DNA from: Thermoguttaceae bacterium | Lineage (GTDB): Bacteria; Planctomycetota; Planctomycetia; Pirellulales; Thermoguttaceae | Assembly (NCBI GenBank): GCA_017447865.1 | Contig: JAFSMO010000034.1 | Span: 62,001-126,000, forward strand | Length of the DNA: 64,000 nucleotides | Reading direction: 5' to 3' | Shown here: one piece after another, positions 18,301-26,672 of the stretch | Layout of the letters: each line of letters opens with the position of its first letter | Numbering within the stretch: the first letter of the stretch is position 1 | The notes under the pieces: generated by a model | The model's input: the letters and a program-made list of their open reading frames with translations, nothing else | Database searches by the model: none | Told to the model about the DNA's origin: nothing | Made by a program: the position numbers and the translations under genes

Positions 18301-21195
18301 ATGCTTTGGGAAATTGATATTTATCCGAAAGCCAGTCAGGTCGATGCGCTGGCGAACGAAGTTTTGACCGAGTCTCAGGCTCTCGGTCTGGGAACCGCTT
18401 CCATGAAGGTCCGCACCTGCCACGGCTACCTGCTCCAGGGCGAGCTGAACGAGACGCAGGCCACGAAAATCGCGCGTGAGCTTTTGGCCGACTGCGTGGT
18501 TGAGGACCCGGTGGTTTTCCCGGTCAGCGACGCAAAAGACGCCGAAAACGGCGAGATCCTCCTGAACGTTCTGCCCAAACCCGGCGTCATGGACCCGGTC
18601 GCCAATTCGGCCCTGAAAGCCATGAAGGAAATGGACGAGCCGGTCGCCGCCGTCCGCACGTTCCGCAAGTTCTTCATCTCGGGCTTTGATCCCGCCCAGA
18701 TCGACAAACTGTGCTGGAAGATCCTCGCCAACGACGCGATCGAGCAGGTCGTGAAAGGCCCGTTCACGTTCGAGCACCTCGAAGTCGGCAGTCCGTACCA
18801 CTTCAACCTCGTGGTCGTCCCGATCCGCTCGATGAACGACGACGAGCTGAAAACCCTCGCGCTCAAAGGCCAGCTTTACCTCTCGCTGATCGAGATGCAG
18901 ACGATCCAGAAGCACTTCCAGGAGCTGGACCGCGACCCGACCGACGTCGAGCTGGAAACCATCGCGCAGACCTGGAGCGAGCACTGCTCCCACAAAACCC
19001 TGGCCGGCCGCATTTCGTACCGGGACGGCGAGCAGGAGATCGTCTTCAAGAATATGCTGAAGGAAACGATTTTCGCCTCGACACAGGAGATCCGCAAAAA
19101 CCTCGGCGAAAAAGACTGGTGCGTGAGCGTCTTCAAGGATAATGCGGGCGTCGTGACGTTCGACGACCAGTACAACATCTGCTTCAAGGTGGAAACGCAC
19201 AATCACCCGTCCGCGCTGGAGCCCTACGGCGGCGCCAACACGGGCATCGGCGGCGTCATTCGTGACCCGATGGGGACGGGAATGGGCGCCAAACCGATCG
19301 CCAACACGGACGTTTTCTGCTTCGCTCCGCCGGAGATCCCGCTCGAAGATCTCCCCCAGGGCGTTCTGCACCCGAAACGGGTCATGCGCGGCGTCGTGTC
19401 CGGCGTGCGTGACTACGGAAACCGCATGGGGATCCCGACCATCAACGGCGCGGTATTCTTCGACGAGCGCTACCTCGGAAACCCGCTGGTTTACTGCGGA
19501 AACGTCGGTCTGATCCCGGTCGATAAATCGTTCAAAAAGACCAACCCGAACGACCTGATTGTGGCGGTCGGCGGCCGCACCGGCCGTGACGGGATCCACG
19601 GCGCGACGTTCAGCTCCGCCGAGCTGACCCACGAGAGCGAATCGCTCTCCGGCGGCGCCGTCCAGATCGGAAACGCCATCACCGAGAAGATGGTCCTCGA
19701 CATTTTGCTCGAAGCCCGCGACCGCGGCCTTTACACGGCCGTGACGGACTGCGGCGCCGGTGGTTTTTCCAGCGCCGTTGGCGAAATGGGCGAGGAGATC
19801 GGCGCGGAAGTCTGGCTCGATAAGATCCCGCTCAAATACGAAGGTCTGACCTACAAAGAAATGTGGATCTCCGAGGCGCAGGAGCGCATGGTTTTCAGCG
19901 TCCCGGACGAAAAATGGCCGGAAATGAAAGCCCTGTGCGACTCGGAAGGCGTGGAAGCGACGGTCATTGGCCGTTTCGTCCCGACCGGCCGGCTCATCAT
20001 GACGTACGACGGCACGCAGGTCTGCGATCTGACCATGGCGTTCATGCACGACGGCCGCCCGCCGGTGGTCCGTGAGGCGGTTTACACTCCGCCGGTCGCC
20101 GAACCGATGAACCTCCCGATCCGTCCGGACTACACCGAAGACCTCGTGAAGATCCTCGGCTCCTACAACGTCGCGTCGAAGCACTGGGTGGTGCGTCAGT
20201 ACGACCACGAAGTCCAGGGCGGCTCCGCGATCAAACCGCTCGTCGGCGTGAATAACGACGGGCCGGGCGATGCGTCCGTCTTCCGTCCGCGGCCCGAAAC
20301 CATGCGCGGCGTGGTCATTTCCAACGGGATGAACCCCTGCTACGGCGAGTGCGACACGTACTGGATGGCCGCCAGCGCGATCGACGAGGCCCTCCGCAAC
20401 GCCGTCGCCGTGGGCGCCGACCCGGAAAAAATCGCTATCCTCGATAATTTCTGCTGGGGGAACACCGACCGGCCCGAAACGCTCGGCTCGCTCGTCCGTT
20501 CGGCCATCGCCTGCCGCGATATGTCGGTGGCGCTGGGGACGCCGTTCGTCAGCGGCAAAGACTCGCTCAACAACGAGTTCCGTCCGGCTGGCAAAGAGCC
20601 GATCAGTATTCCGCCGTCTCTGCTGATCTCCGCGATGGGCCAGGTCGAAGACGTGCGCAAGTGCGTGACGATGGACCTGAAAGAAGCAGGCTCCGCGCTT
20701 TACATCGTTGGCGCGACACGCGAGGAAATGGGTGGTTCCCACTTCGGACTCGTCAACAAGATCCCCGGCGGCGAATGCCCGAAGGTCGATTTCCCGACGA
20801 CGAAAAAGACGCTCAAAGCGGTTTACGACGCGATCCAGGCCGGTTTGGTCCGTTCGTGCCACGACCTTTCCGAAGGCGGGCTGGCGGTCGCGGCCGCGGA
20901 AATGGCCTTCGCCGGCGAGCTGGGCGTTGAGCTGGATCTGACCGCCGTCCCGTTCGACGGGAACGCTTCCGACGCGGCCATCCTCTTCAGCGAGTCGAAC
21001 ACGCGCTTCCTGGTGGAAGTCCTTCCGGAAAACGAAGCCGCCTTCCAGGCCGCTCTTGAGGGCGTCGCCTGCGCGAAGATCGGCTCCGTGAACGACGGCG
21101 TCAAAATGACGGTCAAGGGCCTCACCGGCGCGGCGGTCATTGACGCGAATCTGGCCGACCTCAAGAACGCGTGGATCAAGCCGTTAGACCTTTAA
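18301..21195 (+). CDS. purL: Phosphoribosylformylglycinamidine synthase, PurS-PurL fusion
   Basis: The 964-residue protein is the synthetase part of FGAM synthase, which converts FGAR, ATP and glutamine-derived ammonia to FGAM in purine synthesis. The first 80 residues resemble PurS ([14 protein letters not shown]), and a second segment up to about 190 continues this linker. The ATP-binding core begins at [16 protein letters not shown] (near 220), followed by [17 protein letters not shown] (near 297), the MGEEIGAE turn and the second half of the PurM-like repeat ([34 protein letters not shown]). There is no glutaminase domain; that is PurQ at 23457. The length lies between small PurL (about 740) and the large enterobacterial PurL (about 1300). 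The Shine-Dalgarno site is weak. The usual purL-purQ adjacency is broken here by four other genes. Confidence 0.95.
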   Translation: MLWEIDIYPKASQVDALANEVLTESQALGLGTASMKVRTCHGYLLQGELNETQATKIARELLADCVVEDPVVFPVSDAKDAENGEILLNVLPKPGVMDPVANSALKAMKEMDEPVAAVRTFRKFFISGFDPAQIDKLCWKILANDAIEQVVKGPFTFEHLEVGSPYHFNLVVVPIRSMNDDELKTLALKGQLYLSLIEMQTIQKHFQELDRDPTDVELETIAQTWSEHCSHKTLAGRISYRDGEQEIVFKNMLKETIFASTQEIRKNLGEKDWCVSVFKDNAGVVTFDDQYNICFKVETHNHPSALEPYGGANTGIGGVIRDPMGTGMGAKPIANTDVFCFAPPEIPLEDLPQGVLHPKRVMRGVVSGVRDYGNRMGIPTINGAVFFDERYLGNPLVYCGNVGLIPVDKSFKKTNPNDLIVAVGGRTGRDGIHGATFSSAELTHESESLSGGAVQIGNAITEKMVLDILLEARDRGLYTAVTDCGAGGFSSAVGEMGEEIGAEVWLDKIPLKYEGLTYKEMWISEAQERMVFSVPDEKWPEMKALCDSEGVEATVIGRFVPTGRLIMTYDGTQVCDLTMAFMHDGRPPVVREAVYTPPVAEPMNLPIRPDYTEDLVKILGSYNVASKHWVVRQYDHEVQGGSAIKPLVGVNNDGPGDASVFRPRPETMRGVVISNGMNPCYGECDTYWMAASAIDEALRNAVAVGADPEKIAILDNFCWGNTDRPETLGSLVRSAIACRDMSVALGTPFVSGKDSLNNEFRPAGKEPISIPPSLLISAMGQVEDVRKCVTMDLKEAGSALYIVGATREEMGGSHFGLVNKIPGGECPKVDFPTTKKTLKAVYDAIQAGLVRSCHDLSEGGLAVAAAEMAFAGELGVELDLTAVPFDGNASDAAILFSESNTRFLVEVLPENEAAFQAALEGVACAKIGSVNDGVKMTVKGLTGAAVIDANLADLKNAWIKPLDL

Positions 21196-21350
21196 TCCGC
21201 TCGGACACTGAAGGCGAAATGACCTGAGACTCCTTTGAAAGCGACAGTCCGATCCATAAAAGAAAATCGCACAGGATTGCAACAGACCGTTGCAATTCCG
21301 GACAATAATCGATTTTTAATAAATCATTGATTTTTTCAATGGAGGGAAGC

Positions 21351-21836
21351 ATGTCTCTGAACCCGGCAATTCGTACTTCCTGGCTTTGGCTGGTGCTGAC
21401 GATCCTGGCGGACCTTTCCTTCGGGTATGGCTGCGCGACGAAAATTTACCTCTGGGTGGTCGTCGCGCTGCCAGTCCTTTTTTTGGTCTTTCCGCTTTCA
21501 GCTTTGGCGGCTTTGAGTGAACTTTCGCCTCAAAGTCTTTCCGAGCCAGGGGCAAAATCCTGGGTGAAGTCGCGGAAAGTTTTGAACAAATGTTTTTTCC
21601 TGGGAATCATTTGCGCCGTTTTCTTTTTAAGCCCGTATCATGCGAGGTCGGAAACGGTTTGGCTGTTTGTTTTCATGGCGATCGTGGCTTCGGAGGTTTG
21701 GCTTCTGGTTGCCACACGCCAGGTTTTTGCCAAATTTCGCGAGAAATGTGTAGCCCGTGCCCTTTGGACGCAGTACCTTGCCGGACTTCCCATCCTTTTC
21801 TCGCTTTGTTACATCTTTTGGGAAATCCTTTCCTAA
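21351..21836 (+). CDS. Small membrane protein of unknown function
   Basis: GGAGG (21341-21345) five bases before the ATG at 21351 fixes the start, giving 161 residues. Four hydrophobic segments are visible: about 10-30 (WLWLVLTILADLSFGYGC), 33-55 (IYLWVVVALPVLFLVF), 85-100 (CFFLGIICAVFFL) and 108-128, with a last one near the C-terminus (YLAGLPILFSLCYIFW). It is thus a polytopic inner-membrane protein. I do not recognise a family. It begins the set of genes that separates purL from purQ. Confidence 0.65.
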   Translation: MSLNPAIRTSWLWLVLTILADLSFGYGCATKIYLWVVVALPVLFLVFPLSALAALSELSPQSLSEPGAKSWVKSRKVLNKCFFLGIICAVFFLSPYHARSETVWLFVFMAIVASEVWLLVATRQVFAKFREKCVARALWTQYLAGLPILFSLCYIFWEILS

Positions 21837-21868
21837 AAGCGCTGGAGCAAACCACTTGAATCCTAAGA

Positions 21869-21900
21869 ATATAAGAAAATTTTATAGATTTTTCTTATAT
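21869..21900. promoter_or_regulatory. Palindrome upstream of the toxin-antitoxin pair, candidate operator
   Basis: ATATAAGAAAA (21869-21879) and TTTTCTTATAT (21890-21900) are a perfect 11-bp inverted repeat with a 10-nt spacer, ending five bases before the -35 box of the toxin gene. Autorepression by Xre-type antitoxins binding such palindromes is common. It could also act as a weak terminator for the upstream membrane-protein gene. Confidence 0.5.
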
Positions 21901-21904
21901 CCAC

Positions 21905-21937
21905 TTGACTTTTAACGTGAATTCGTTATAATATAAT
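21905..21937 (+). promoter_or_regulatory. Promoter of the toxin-antitoxin pair
   Basis: TTGACT (21905-21910), 16 bp, TATAAT (21927-21932); a second TATAAT overlaps at 21932-21937. The -10 lies so close to the toxin ATG (21936) that the message would be leaderless or start inside the first codons. Confidence 0.55.
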
Positions 21938-22193
21938 GCGTTACGAAGTCCAAATCACCAAAAAAGCCCTGAAGCAGCTCCGGGCCATTCCAAAGCCGTT
22001 TAATGCTAATATTTTTGCAGCGATTCGGAAACTGGAAAACACGGAGACTTGGGGCGATGTGAAACGTTTAACAGATCACGAATACAAATACCGTCTGCGC
22101 GTCGGTAACTATCGGGTCTTGTTTGATACAGAGGACGACGTTCGTATTTTAGAAGTTCAAGAAGTAAAAAAACGAGACGAAAGGACCTACTAA
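21936..22193 (+). CDS. RelE/HigB-family toxin
   Basis: The 85-residue protein has the RelE/ParE fold: VQITKKALKQLRAIPKPF, then a helix pair, then RLRVGNYRVLFDTEDDVRILEVQEVKKRDERTY at the C-terminus. RelE-type toxins cleave mRNA on the ribosome. The conserved R-x-G-x-Y-R-V and the late basic and aromatic residues (KKRDERTY) are kept, so it is probably active. No Shine-Dalgarno site is visible, and the -10 box touches the ATG, so translation may be leaderless. The stop overlaps the antitoxin start by one base (TAATG). The toxin-first order is that of HigBA systems. Confidence 0.85.
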   Translation: MRYEVQITKKALKQLRAIPKPFNANIFAAIRKLENTETWGDVKRLTDHEYKYRLRVGNYRVLFDTEDDVRILEVQEVKKRDERTY

Positions 22194-22537
22194 TGGAAAC
22201 TTCGGTCCAGTTTATTACAGAAAACAATCAGCCGGCTTTTGCGGTCATTCCGTACGCGGAGTACGAGGACATGCGCCGCCGGCTTGAAATTGCGGAAAAG
22301 AAAGCCGAACAGGTCACGGTTCCCCTTGATGTGGCGGAAATGAACGTCCTTCAGGGGTACAGCCTCGTGAAAGCGTGGCGGATTTACCTGAAAAAAACGC
22401 AAAAGGAAGTGGCGGCGGCGTTGGGGATCACCCAAAGTGCGTTTTCCCAAATCGAGAAATCCAACTCAAATCATACCGAAACGCTCCTGAAAATCGCGAA
22501 CTATTTCGGGATCTCCATCGAGCAGCTGACGGAATAG
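22193..22537 (+). CDS. Xre-family antitoxin (HigA-like) with an N-terminal Phd-like segment
   Basis: The 114-residue partner of the toxin has an N-terminal segment (FITENNQPAFAVIPYAEYEDM, about 7-27) that resembles the start of Phd/RelB-type antitoxins. After a linker it carries a helix-turn-helix of the Xre type at about 60-110 (KKTQKEVAAALGITQSAFSQIEKSN). It should bind the toxin and repress the shared promoter; the palindrome at 21869-21900 is a candidate site. Translation is coupled to the toxin by the TAATG overlap. The combination of both segments in one protein occurs in other higBA-like loci. Confidence 0.85.
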   Translation: METSVQFITENNQPAFAVIPYAEYEDMRRRLEIAEKKAEQVTVPLDVAEMNVLQGYSLVKAWRIYLKKTQKEVAAALGITQSAFSQIEKSNSNHTETLLKIANYFGISIEQLTE

Positions 22538-22590
22538 AAACATCTAATCAGTCGTACTGATAAAAATTTCTTTCCTTTGGAGATTTTGTC

Positions 22591-23415
22591 ATGAAACATA
22601 CTTCAACCAAGTTGAACGTTTTAGGAACAGAAATCACGATCCTAAAAATTCAGCAGGAAGATTTTATCTCATTGACGGATATGCTCCAGGCTAAAGATGG
22701 CGATTTTTTTATTTCTGATTGGCTGCGAAACAGAAATACGATCGAGTATTTGGGAATTTGGGAGCAAATTAATAATCCGGATTTTAATTATGGCGAATTC
22801 GCCATAATTAAAAGTCAGGCAGGCCTGAACAATTATAAAATCAGTGCTAAAGAGTGGGTTGAAAAAACAAACGCAATTGGGCTTTTTGCCAAAGCTGGAA
22901 GGTATGGCGGAACGTATGCACACAAAGACATCGCATTTGAATTTGGAATGTGGATTAGTGCGGAGTTCAAACTGTACCTTATTAAGGAATTTCAACGGCT
23001 AAAAGAACTTGAAAGTGATCAGTTTGACTGGGACATTCGTCGGAATCTTTCAAAGATTAATTACAGAATTCACACGGATGCAATCAAACAAAAACTGATT
23101 CCTGAAAAATTATCGAGTCAGAAAGCCAGTATGATTTATGCCAACGAAGCAGATGTTCTTAATATGGCTTTATTTGGTCAAACTGCGAATCAATGGCGAG
23201 AAGAAAATCCTGACAAAAAAGGAAATATTCGAGACTATGCCAACGCATCACAGTTGGTTTGTCTGGCTAATTTAGAAACATTAAATGCCCACTTCATTCA
23301 AAATGGTGTACCTCAGCGCGAAAGAATCCAGCTGCTGAACGCGACTGCGATTTCCCAAATGGAAATTTTACTAAAAGACCATTCATTAAACAAACTGGAA
23401 AGTCCCAAAGACTGA
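22591..23415 (+). CDS. KilA-N domain protein
   Basis: The 274-residue protein begins with the KilA-N fold, a DNA-binding domain found in phages and mobile islands: FISLTDMLQAKD, ISDWLRNRNTIEYLGIWE, SAKEWVEKTNAIGLFAKAGRYGGTYAHKDIAFEFGMWIS. The C-terminal half (about 135-270) is helical, with LSKINYRIHTDAIKQKL and YANEADVLNMALFG, as in KilA-N proteins of gut Bacteroidetes and others. The gene is clearly more AT-rich than its neighbours, which suggests recent transfer. GGAG (22579-22582) supports the ATG. A perfect 32-bp palindrome lies inside the reading frame at 22782-22813, encoding FNYGEFAIIK. The function is not known; it may be an anti-repressor or defence-related regulator. Confidence 0.85.
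   Translation: MKHTSTKLNVLGTEITILKIQQEDFISLTDMLQAKDGDFFISDWLRNRNTIEYLGIWEQINNPDFNYGEFAIIKSQAGLNNYKISAKEWVEKTNAIGLFAKAGRYGGTYAHKDIAFEFGMWISAEFKLYLIKEFQRLKELESDQFDWDIRRNLSKINYRIHTDAIKQKLIPEKLSSQKASMIYANEADVLNMALFGQTANQWREENPDKKGNIRDYANASQLVCLANLETLNAHFIQNGVPQRERIQLLNATAISQMEILLKDHSLNKLESPKD
22782..22813. repeat. Perfect 32-bp palindrome inside the KilA-N gene
   Basis: Bases 22782-22797 (TTTTAATTATGGCGAA) are the exact reverse complement of 22798-22813. It contains an EcoRI-type GAATTC at the centre and has no loop. It lies in codons for FNYGEFAIIK of the KilA-N domain. Confidence 0.95.
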
Positions 23416-23456
23416 TTTTTTCAAAAATTCAATTTACTATTTAAGGAAATAAACCC

Positions 23457-24263
23457 ATGAAACCAAACGTTTTGATCATGCGTGCCCCGGGCACCAACTG
23501 CGACCTGGAAACGGCTTACGCCTTTGAAAAGGCCGGCGCCGCGACCGAACGGATCCACGTAAACCGTCTGCTCGAGGATCCCTCCCTCTTCGGGAAATTC
23601 CAGATCCTCTGCTTCCCCGGCGGATTCAGCTACGGCGACGACATTTCCTCCGGCCGGATCCTTTCGAACCAGCTCCTCCACCACCTTTCCGACCAGCTTC
23701 AGAAGTTCCGCGACGACGGCAAACTCGTGCTGGGGATCTGCAACGGTTTCCAGATCCTGATCAAAACCGGCCTTCTGATCCCGGTGGACGGCGAGCCGCT
23801 CGCCACTCTGGCGTGGAACAACTGCCAGCGCTTTCAGGACCGCTGGGTCGAGCTGAAGAAGCACCCGAACTGCAAAAACGTCTTCCTGAAGGGGATCGAT
23901 CGTCTGTACATTCCCGCCGCGCACGCCGAGGGGCGTTTCGTGGTGAAAGACGCCGAGACGCTCAAAAAGTTCGAGGAGAACGGCCAGATCGCCCTCCAGT
24001 ACGCGCCGCTGGATTTCTCGAAGTTCGCGGAACCCGCAAAATACGACGCGAACGGGATCCTCCAGTACCCCGACAATCCGAACGGAGCCGTGGCGAACAT
24101 CGCCGGCCTGGGCGACGAAACGGGCCGCGTCCTTGGCCTGATGCCGCACCCGGAACGTCACATCGACCCGACGCAGCACCCGCAGTGGACCCGCCGCAAG
24201 GTGCAGCCCGCCGAAGGTGAGGGCCTCCAGATGTTCCGCAACGCGGTGGAGTATTTTAACTGA
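23457..24263 (+). CDS. purQ: Phosphoribosylformylglycinamidine synthase glutaminase subunit
   Basis: The 268-residue class I glutamine amidotransferase supplies ammonia to PurL. The catalytic cysteine is in GICNGFQ (near residue 96), with CFPGGFSYGDDISSG before it. The catalytic His and Glu are in LMPHPERH (near 230). The inserted AAHAEGRFV segment is typical of PurQ. AAGGAA (23443-23448) precedes the ATG. The gene follows the AT-rich KilA-N gene after 41 bp. No promoter is evident directly upstream, so transcription may run through from purL or arise inside the intervening genes. Confidence 0.95.
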   Translation: MKPNVLIMRAPGTNCDLETAYAFEKAGAATERIHVNRLLEDPSLFGKFQILCFPGGFSYGDDISSGRILSNQLLHHLSDQLQKFRDDGKLVLGICNGFQILIKTGLLIPVDGEPLATLAWNNCQRFQDRWVELKKHPNCKNVFLKGIDRLYIPAAHAEGRFVVKDAETLKKFEENGQIALQYAPLDFSKFAEPAKYDANGILQYPDNPNGAVANIAGLGDETGRVLGLMPHPERHIDPTQHPQWTRRKVQPAEGEGLQMFRNAVEYFN

Positions 24264-24313
24264 AAAAGCTCAAAAAATCCAGCGTACGCGATGCCGAAGC
24301 CCACAGAAAACGC

Positions 24314-24375
24314 CCGGAGCCGCAATAGGCCCCGCGGATCGGGCGGATCAGGCGGATTTGGGCGGTTTTTTAAAT
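24314..24375 (+). repeat. Repeat family R3 fragment (GGCGGAT units)
   Basis: CAATAGGCCCCGCGGATC is followed by three GGCGGAT-type units. The same sequence starts the large foldback element at 35257-35422, where it is paired. Here only one arm is present. It is the first of three repeat types that fill the 520-bp gap between purQ and dhaK. Confidence 0.7.
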
Positions 24376-24443
24376 AATTAAAGCAAGCACAAAAAGCTTA
24401 ACCCCTTTTCCCAGGTGCAAGTGCCGCCAGGTTCAACCCTCCA

Positions 24444-24583
24444 TTTAAACACGGATTTTCACGGATTAAAAGGATTTCCACGGATTTTTGAAAGGATTTT
24501 TTAAGGATTTCATTTCGAGTTTTAATTGCTGAAAACCAAATCCTTTTAATCCTTTGAATCCGTGGAAATCCGTGTTTAAATAA
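24444..24583. repeat. Foldback repeat family R4 (CACGGATT), copy A
   Basis: TTTAAACACGGATTTTCACGG with following AGGATT units (24444-24477) is inverted at 24538-24583 (AAATCCTTTTAATCC to CCGTGTTTAAA). The middle holds further AAGGATTT units. A shorter relative is at 44081-44146. Confidence 0.8.
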
Positions 24584-24631
24584 AAGGGTGGAAGTGAAAC
24601 GGGCATGGTGTTTGCGGCGGGCTTGACCCGA

Positions 24632-24664
24632 TTCGTTATTCGTTATTCGTTCTTCATTATTCAT
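24632..24664 (+). repeat. Heptamer array R5 (ATTCGTT), unpaired
   Basis: ATTCGTT, ATTCGTT, ATTCGTT, CTTCATT, ATTCATT in tandem at a 7-bp period. Related to the inverted pair at 32171-32256. Confidence 0.75.
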
Positions 24665-24687
24665 TTAAATTGCAAAATTTCTTCTCT

Positions 24688-24724
24688 CCCCCCCCTTGAA
24701 GATTTCTTTGAATTGTGGTATTCT
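24688..24724 (+). promoter_or_regulatory. Promoter for dhaK
   Basis: Eight C (24688-24695) abut TTGAAG (24696-24701), then 17 bp and TATTCT (24719-24724) in the context TGTGGTATTCT. ATAGTATTTT follows at 24733. The dhaL promoter at 25916 is strikingly similar. Confidence 0.75.
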
Positions 24725-24783
24725 AAGGCGAAATAGTATTTTTTTCTCACTCAAATTTTCCACACTCAACGGAGAAAACCATC

Positions 24784-25800
24784 ATGGTCATGAAGAAATT
24801 CATCAACAATCCGGCCAATCTCACTGCAGAACTGCTTGAAGGGCTGGAAATCTGCGCAGGCGACATCATTTCGCTCGAAGCCGGCGATCTGGAGGAGCGC
24901 AAACTCGTTTGCCGCAAGGAGAAGAAAGCCGAAGACAAAGTGGCGCTGGTCACGCTCGGGGGCGCTGGCCACGAACCCGCCCTTTCCGGTTTCGTCGGAA
25001 AAGGGATGCTCGACGTCAGCGTCGTCGGCGACATTTTCGCGGCTCCTGGCCCGATGGAAGTCCTTGAAGCGCTGAAAATGATGAACCGCCCCGCCGGGAC
25101 GCTCCTGATCACCCTCAACCACGCGGGTGACGTCCTCTCCAGCGACATGGCGCAGCAGATGGCCGCCGATTTCGGGCTGGAAAACATCGTGAACGTGAAC
25201 ACGCACGAAGACATCGCGCCGGGCGCCGACGCTCCGATCGCTGACCGCCGTGGGCTGGTTGGTTGCGTGCCGCTCGCGAAAGTCGCCGGCGCTGCGGCCG
25301 AACGCGGCTGGAATCTCCAGGAAGTGGCCCGCATCGCGAACAAATTCAACGACAACATGGCGACGCTGGCCGTGGCTCTGCGCGGCGCGACCCACCCGTC
25401 CAACGGAATGGTCATTTCCGAACTGGGCGATGATGAAATGGAAATCGGCATGGGCCAGCATGGCGAAGCCGGCACCGGCCGCGGCAAGATGCTGACCGCT
25501 GACGAAACGGTCGAAAAGATGCTCGTTCCGCTCGTCGATGCGGTGAAAGCCGGCAGCGGCGACAAAGTCCTGCTTCTGGTGAACGGCTCCGGCGCGACCA
25601 CGATGATGGAAATGCTGATCGTGGCCCGGGCCGCCAAGAAATTCTTCGACGCTCGCGGCATCGAGCTGGCCGTCTGCAAAGCGGGTGAATTCCTGACCGT
25701 TCAGGAAACCGCGGGCTTCCAGTTCCTCCTGGCCAAAGTCGATGACGAGATCCTCGACCTCTGGAACGACCCGTGCGAAACGTTCGCGTGGAACTGGTGA
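24784..25800 (+). CDS. dhaK: Dihydroxyacetone kinase-type subunit DhaK
   Basis: The 338-residue protein is the substrate-binding subunit of the DhaKL kinase family. Recognisable parts are FINNPANLTAELLEG at the start, LGGAGHEPALSGFVGKGMLDV (substrate and domain core), and the histidine that binds the ketone covalently, His226 in GMGQHGEAG (E. coli His218). The DhaK N-terminal fold ends in LNHAGDVLSSDMA, and the C-terminal half has LLVNGSGATTMMEM. It should phosphorylate a small ketose such as dihydroxyacetone or a tetrulose together with DhaL. No DhaM (PTS) gene is nearby, which favours an ATP-dependent pair. GGAG (24771) fits the ATG at 24784, with a second in-frame ATG at 24790. It has its own promoter and a terminator at 25836. 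Confidence 0.92.
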   Translation: MVMKKFINNPANLTAELLEGLEICAGDIISLEAGDLEERKLVCRKEKKAEDKVALVTLGGAGHEPALSGFVGKGMLDVSVVGDIFAAPGPMEVLEALKMMNRPAGTLLITLNHAGDVLSSDMAQQMAADFGLENIVNVNTHEDIAPGADAPIADRRGLVGCVPLAKVAGAAAERGWNLQEVARIANKFNDNMATLAVALRGATHPSNGMVISELGDDEMEIGMGQHGEAGTGRGKMLTADETVEKMLVPLVDAVKAGSGDKVLLLVNGSGATTMMEMLIVARAAKKFFDARGIELAVCKAGEFLTVQETAGFQFLLAKVDDEILDLWNDPCETFAWNW

Positions 25801-25835
25801 GAAACGTTTTTTGGTGATTGACGATTTTATGGCGT

Positions 25836-25866
25836 GCGGCGGGCTTTTTGCCCGCTGCTCTTTTTC
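25836..25866 (+). terminator. Rho-independent terminator after dhaK
   Basis: GCGGCGGGC (25836-25844) pairs with GCCCGCTGC (25850-25858) with one G-U pair and a five-T loop; TCTTTTTC follows. dhaL is therefore probably transcribed from its own promoter. Confidence 0.8.
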
Positions 25867-25915
25867 TTCTGGAATATTTCTTTTCTTGCGGAAATTTTCT
25901 TCCCAAACCTCTTTG

Positions 25916-25950
25916 CCCCCCCTTGAAGAAACCGTGGAATTTGGTATTTT
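25916..25950 (+). promoter_or_regulatory. Promoter for dhaL
   Basis: Seven C (25916-25922) abut TTGAAG (25923-25928), then 16 bp and TATTTT (25945-25950) in the context TTTGGTATTTT. ATAGTATTTT follows at 25956, as it does after the dhaK -10. Confidence 0.75.
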
Positions 25951-26011
25951 AAAGGATAGTATTTTCGCATTTGCGTGTTTGTTTACTGAACCTTTTTAGG
26001 GGATTGAATTC

Positions 26012-26635
26012 ATGCCCATTACACTCCAATCTTTCGTTGAACGGTTCCGCAAATCGTTCCAACTCATCCGCGATAACGTGGAGATCCTCACGACCCTTGA
26101 CGCGCACACCGGCGACGGCGACCACGGCGTCACGATGGTCCGCATCGTCGATAAAGCCGAAAAGGCGATCGAAACCAAAGGCTTCGGCGATTTTGCCGCC
26201 CTTTTCAAAGCGATGGGAATGGGCGCAATGTCCGCCGGTGGCGGGTCCGCGGGGCCGCTCATGGGTCAGTTCTTCATGGGGCTGGCCAACGGGATCCCGG
26301 CTGACACGCAAGCGGTCGGAACGCCCGAAATCGCGAAGCTGATCGAGGCCGGCTACCTCGGAATGTTCAAATTCTCCAAAGCGGAAGTCGGCGCCCGCAC
26401 GATGATGGACGCTCTGAAACCCGCCGTGGACGCGCTGCTCGCCGCCGCCGATGCCGGCAAAGACCTGGAAACCGCCCTTTGCGAAGCCCGGGACGCTGCC
26501 GCCGCGGGAGCCAAAGCCACCGAGCAGATGCTCGCCAAATTCGGCCGTGCCCGCAATCTGGGCGACCGTGTGCTGGGAAGCGCAGACCCCGGCGCGACGA
26601 GCTGGAGCTTCATTTTTGCCGGTTTGTGTGAGTGA
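26012..26635 (+). CDS. dhaL: Dihydroxyacetone kinase-type subunit DhaL
   Basis: The 207-residue all-helical protein is the nucleotide-binding subunit that works with DhaK. The Mg-ADP/ATP site is in LDAHTGDGDHGVTM, with Asp30, Asp35 and Asp37 as likely metal ligands. MGMGAMSAGGGSAGPLMGQFF and GARTMMDALKPAVDAL complete the family pattern, and the C-terminus has DPGATSWSF. The length fits DhaL (about 210). It is separated from dhaK by a terminator and a near-duplicate promoter. The zeta-type kinase gene follows after 37 bp and is probably co-transcribed. Confidence 0.93.
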   Translation: MPITLQSFVERFRKSFQLIRDNVEILTTLDAHTGDGDHGVTMVRIVDKAEKAIETKGFGDFAALFKAMGMGAMSAGGGSAGPLMGQFFMGLANGIPADTQAVGTPEIAKLIEAGYLGMFKFSKAEVGARTMMDALKPAVDALLAAADAGKDLETALCEARDAAAAGAKATEQMLAKFGRARNLGDRVLGSADPGATSWSFIFAGLCE

Positions 26636-26672
26636 TTTTTCGGTGCAGGACCGCGGCTAAAAGGGGGAGTTT

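Noticed and set aside
18244..20862. 872-codon open frame on the minus strand opposite purL
   Set aside because: It lies wholly opposite a clear purL, has no ribosome binding site and a shadow-type composition.
24398..24664. Small minus-strand open frame (88 codons) between purQ and dhaK
   Set aside because: It consists of the R4 and R5 repeat units; its start is translated heptamer repeat, not protein.
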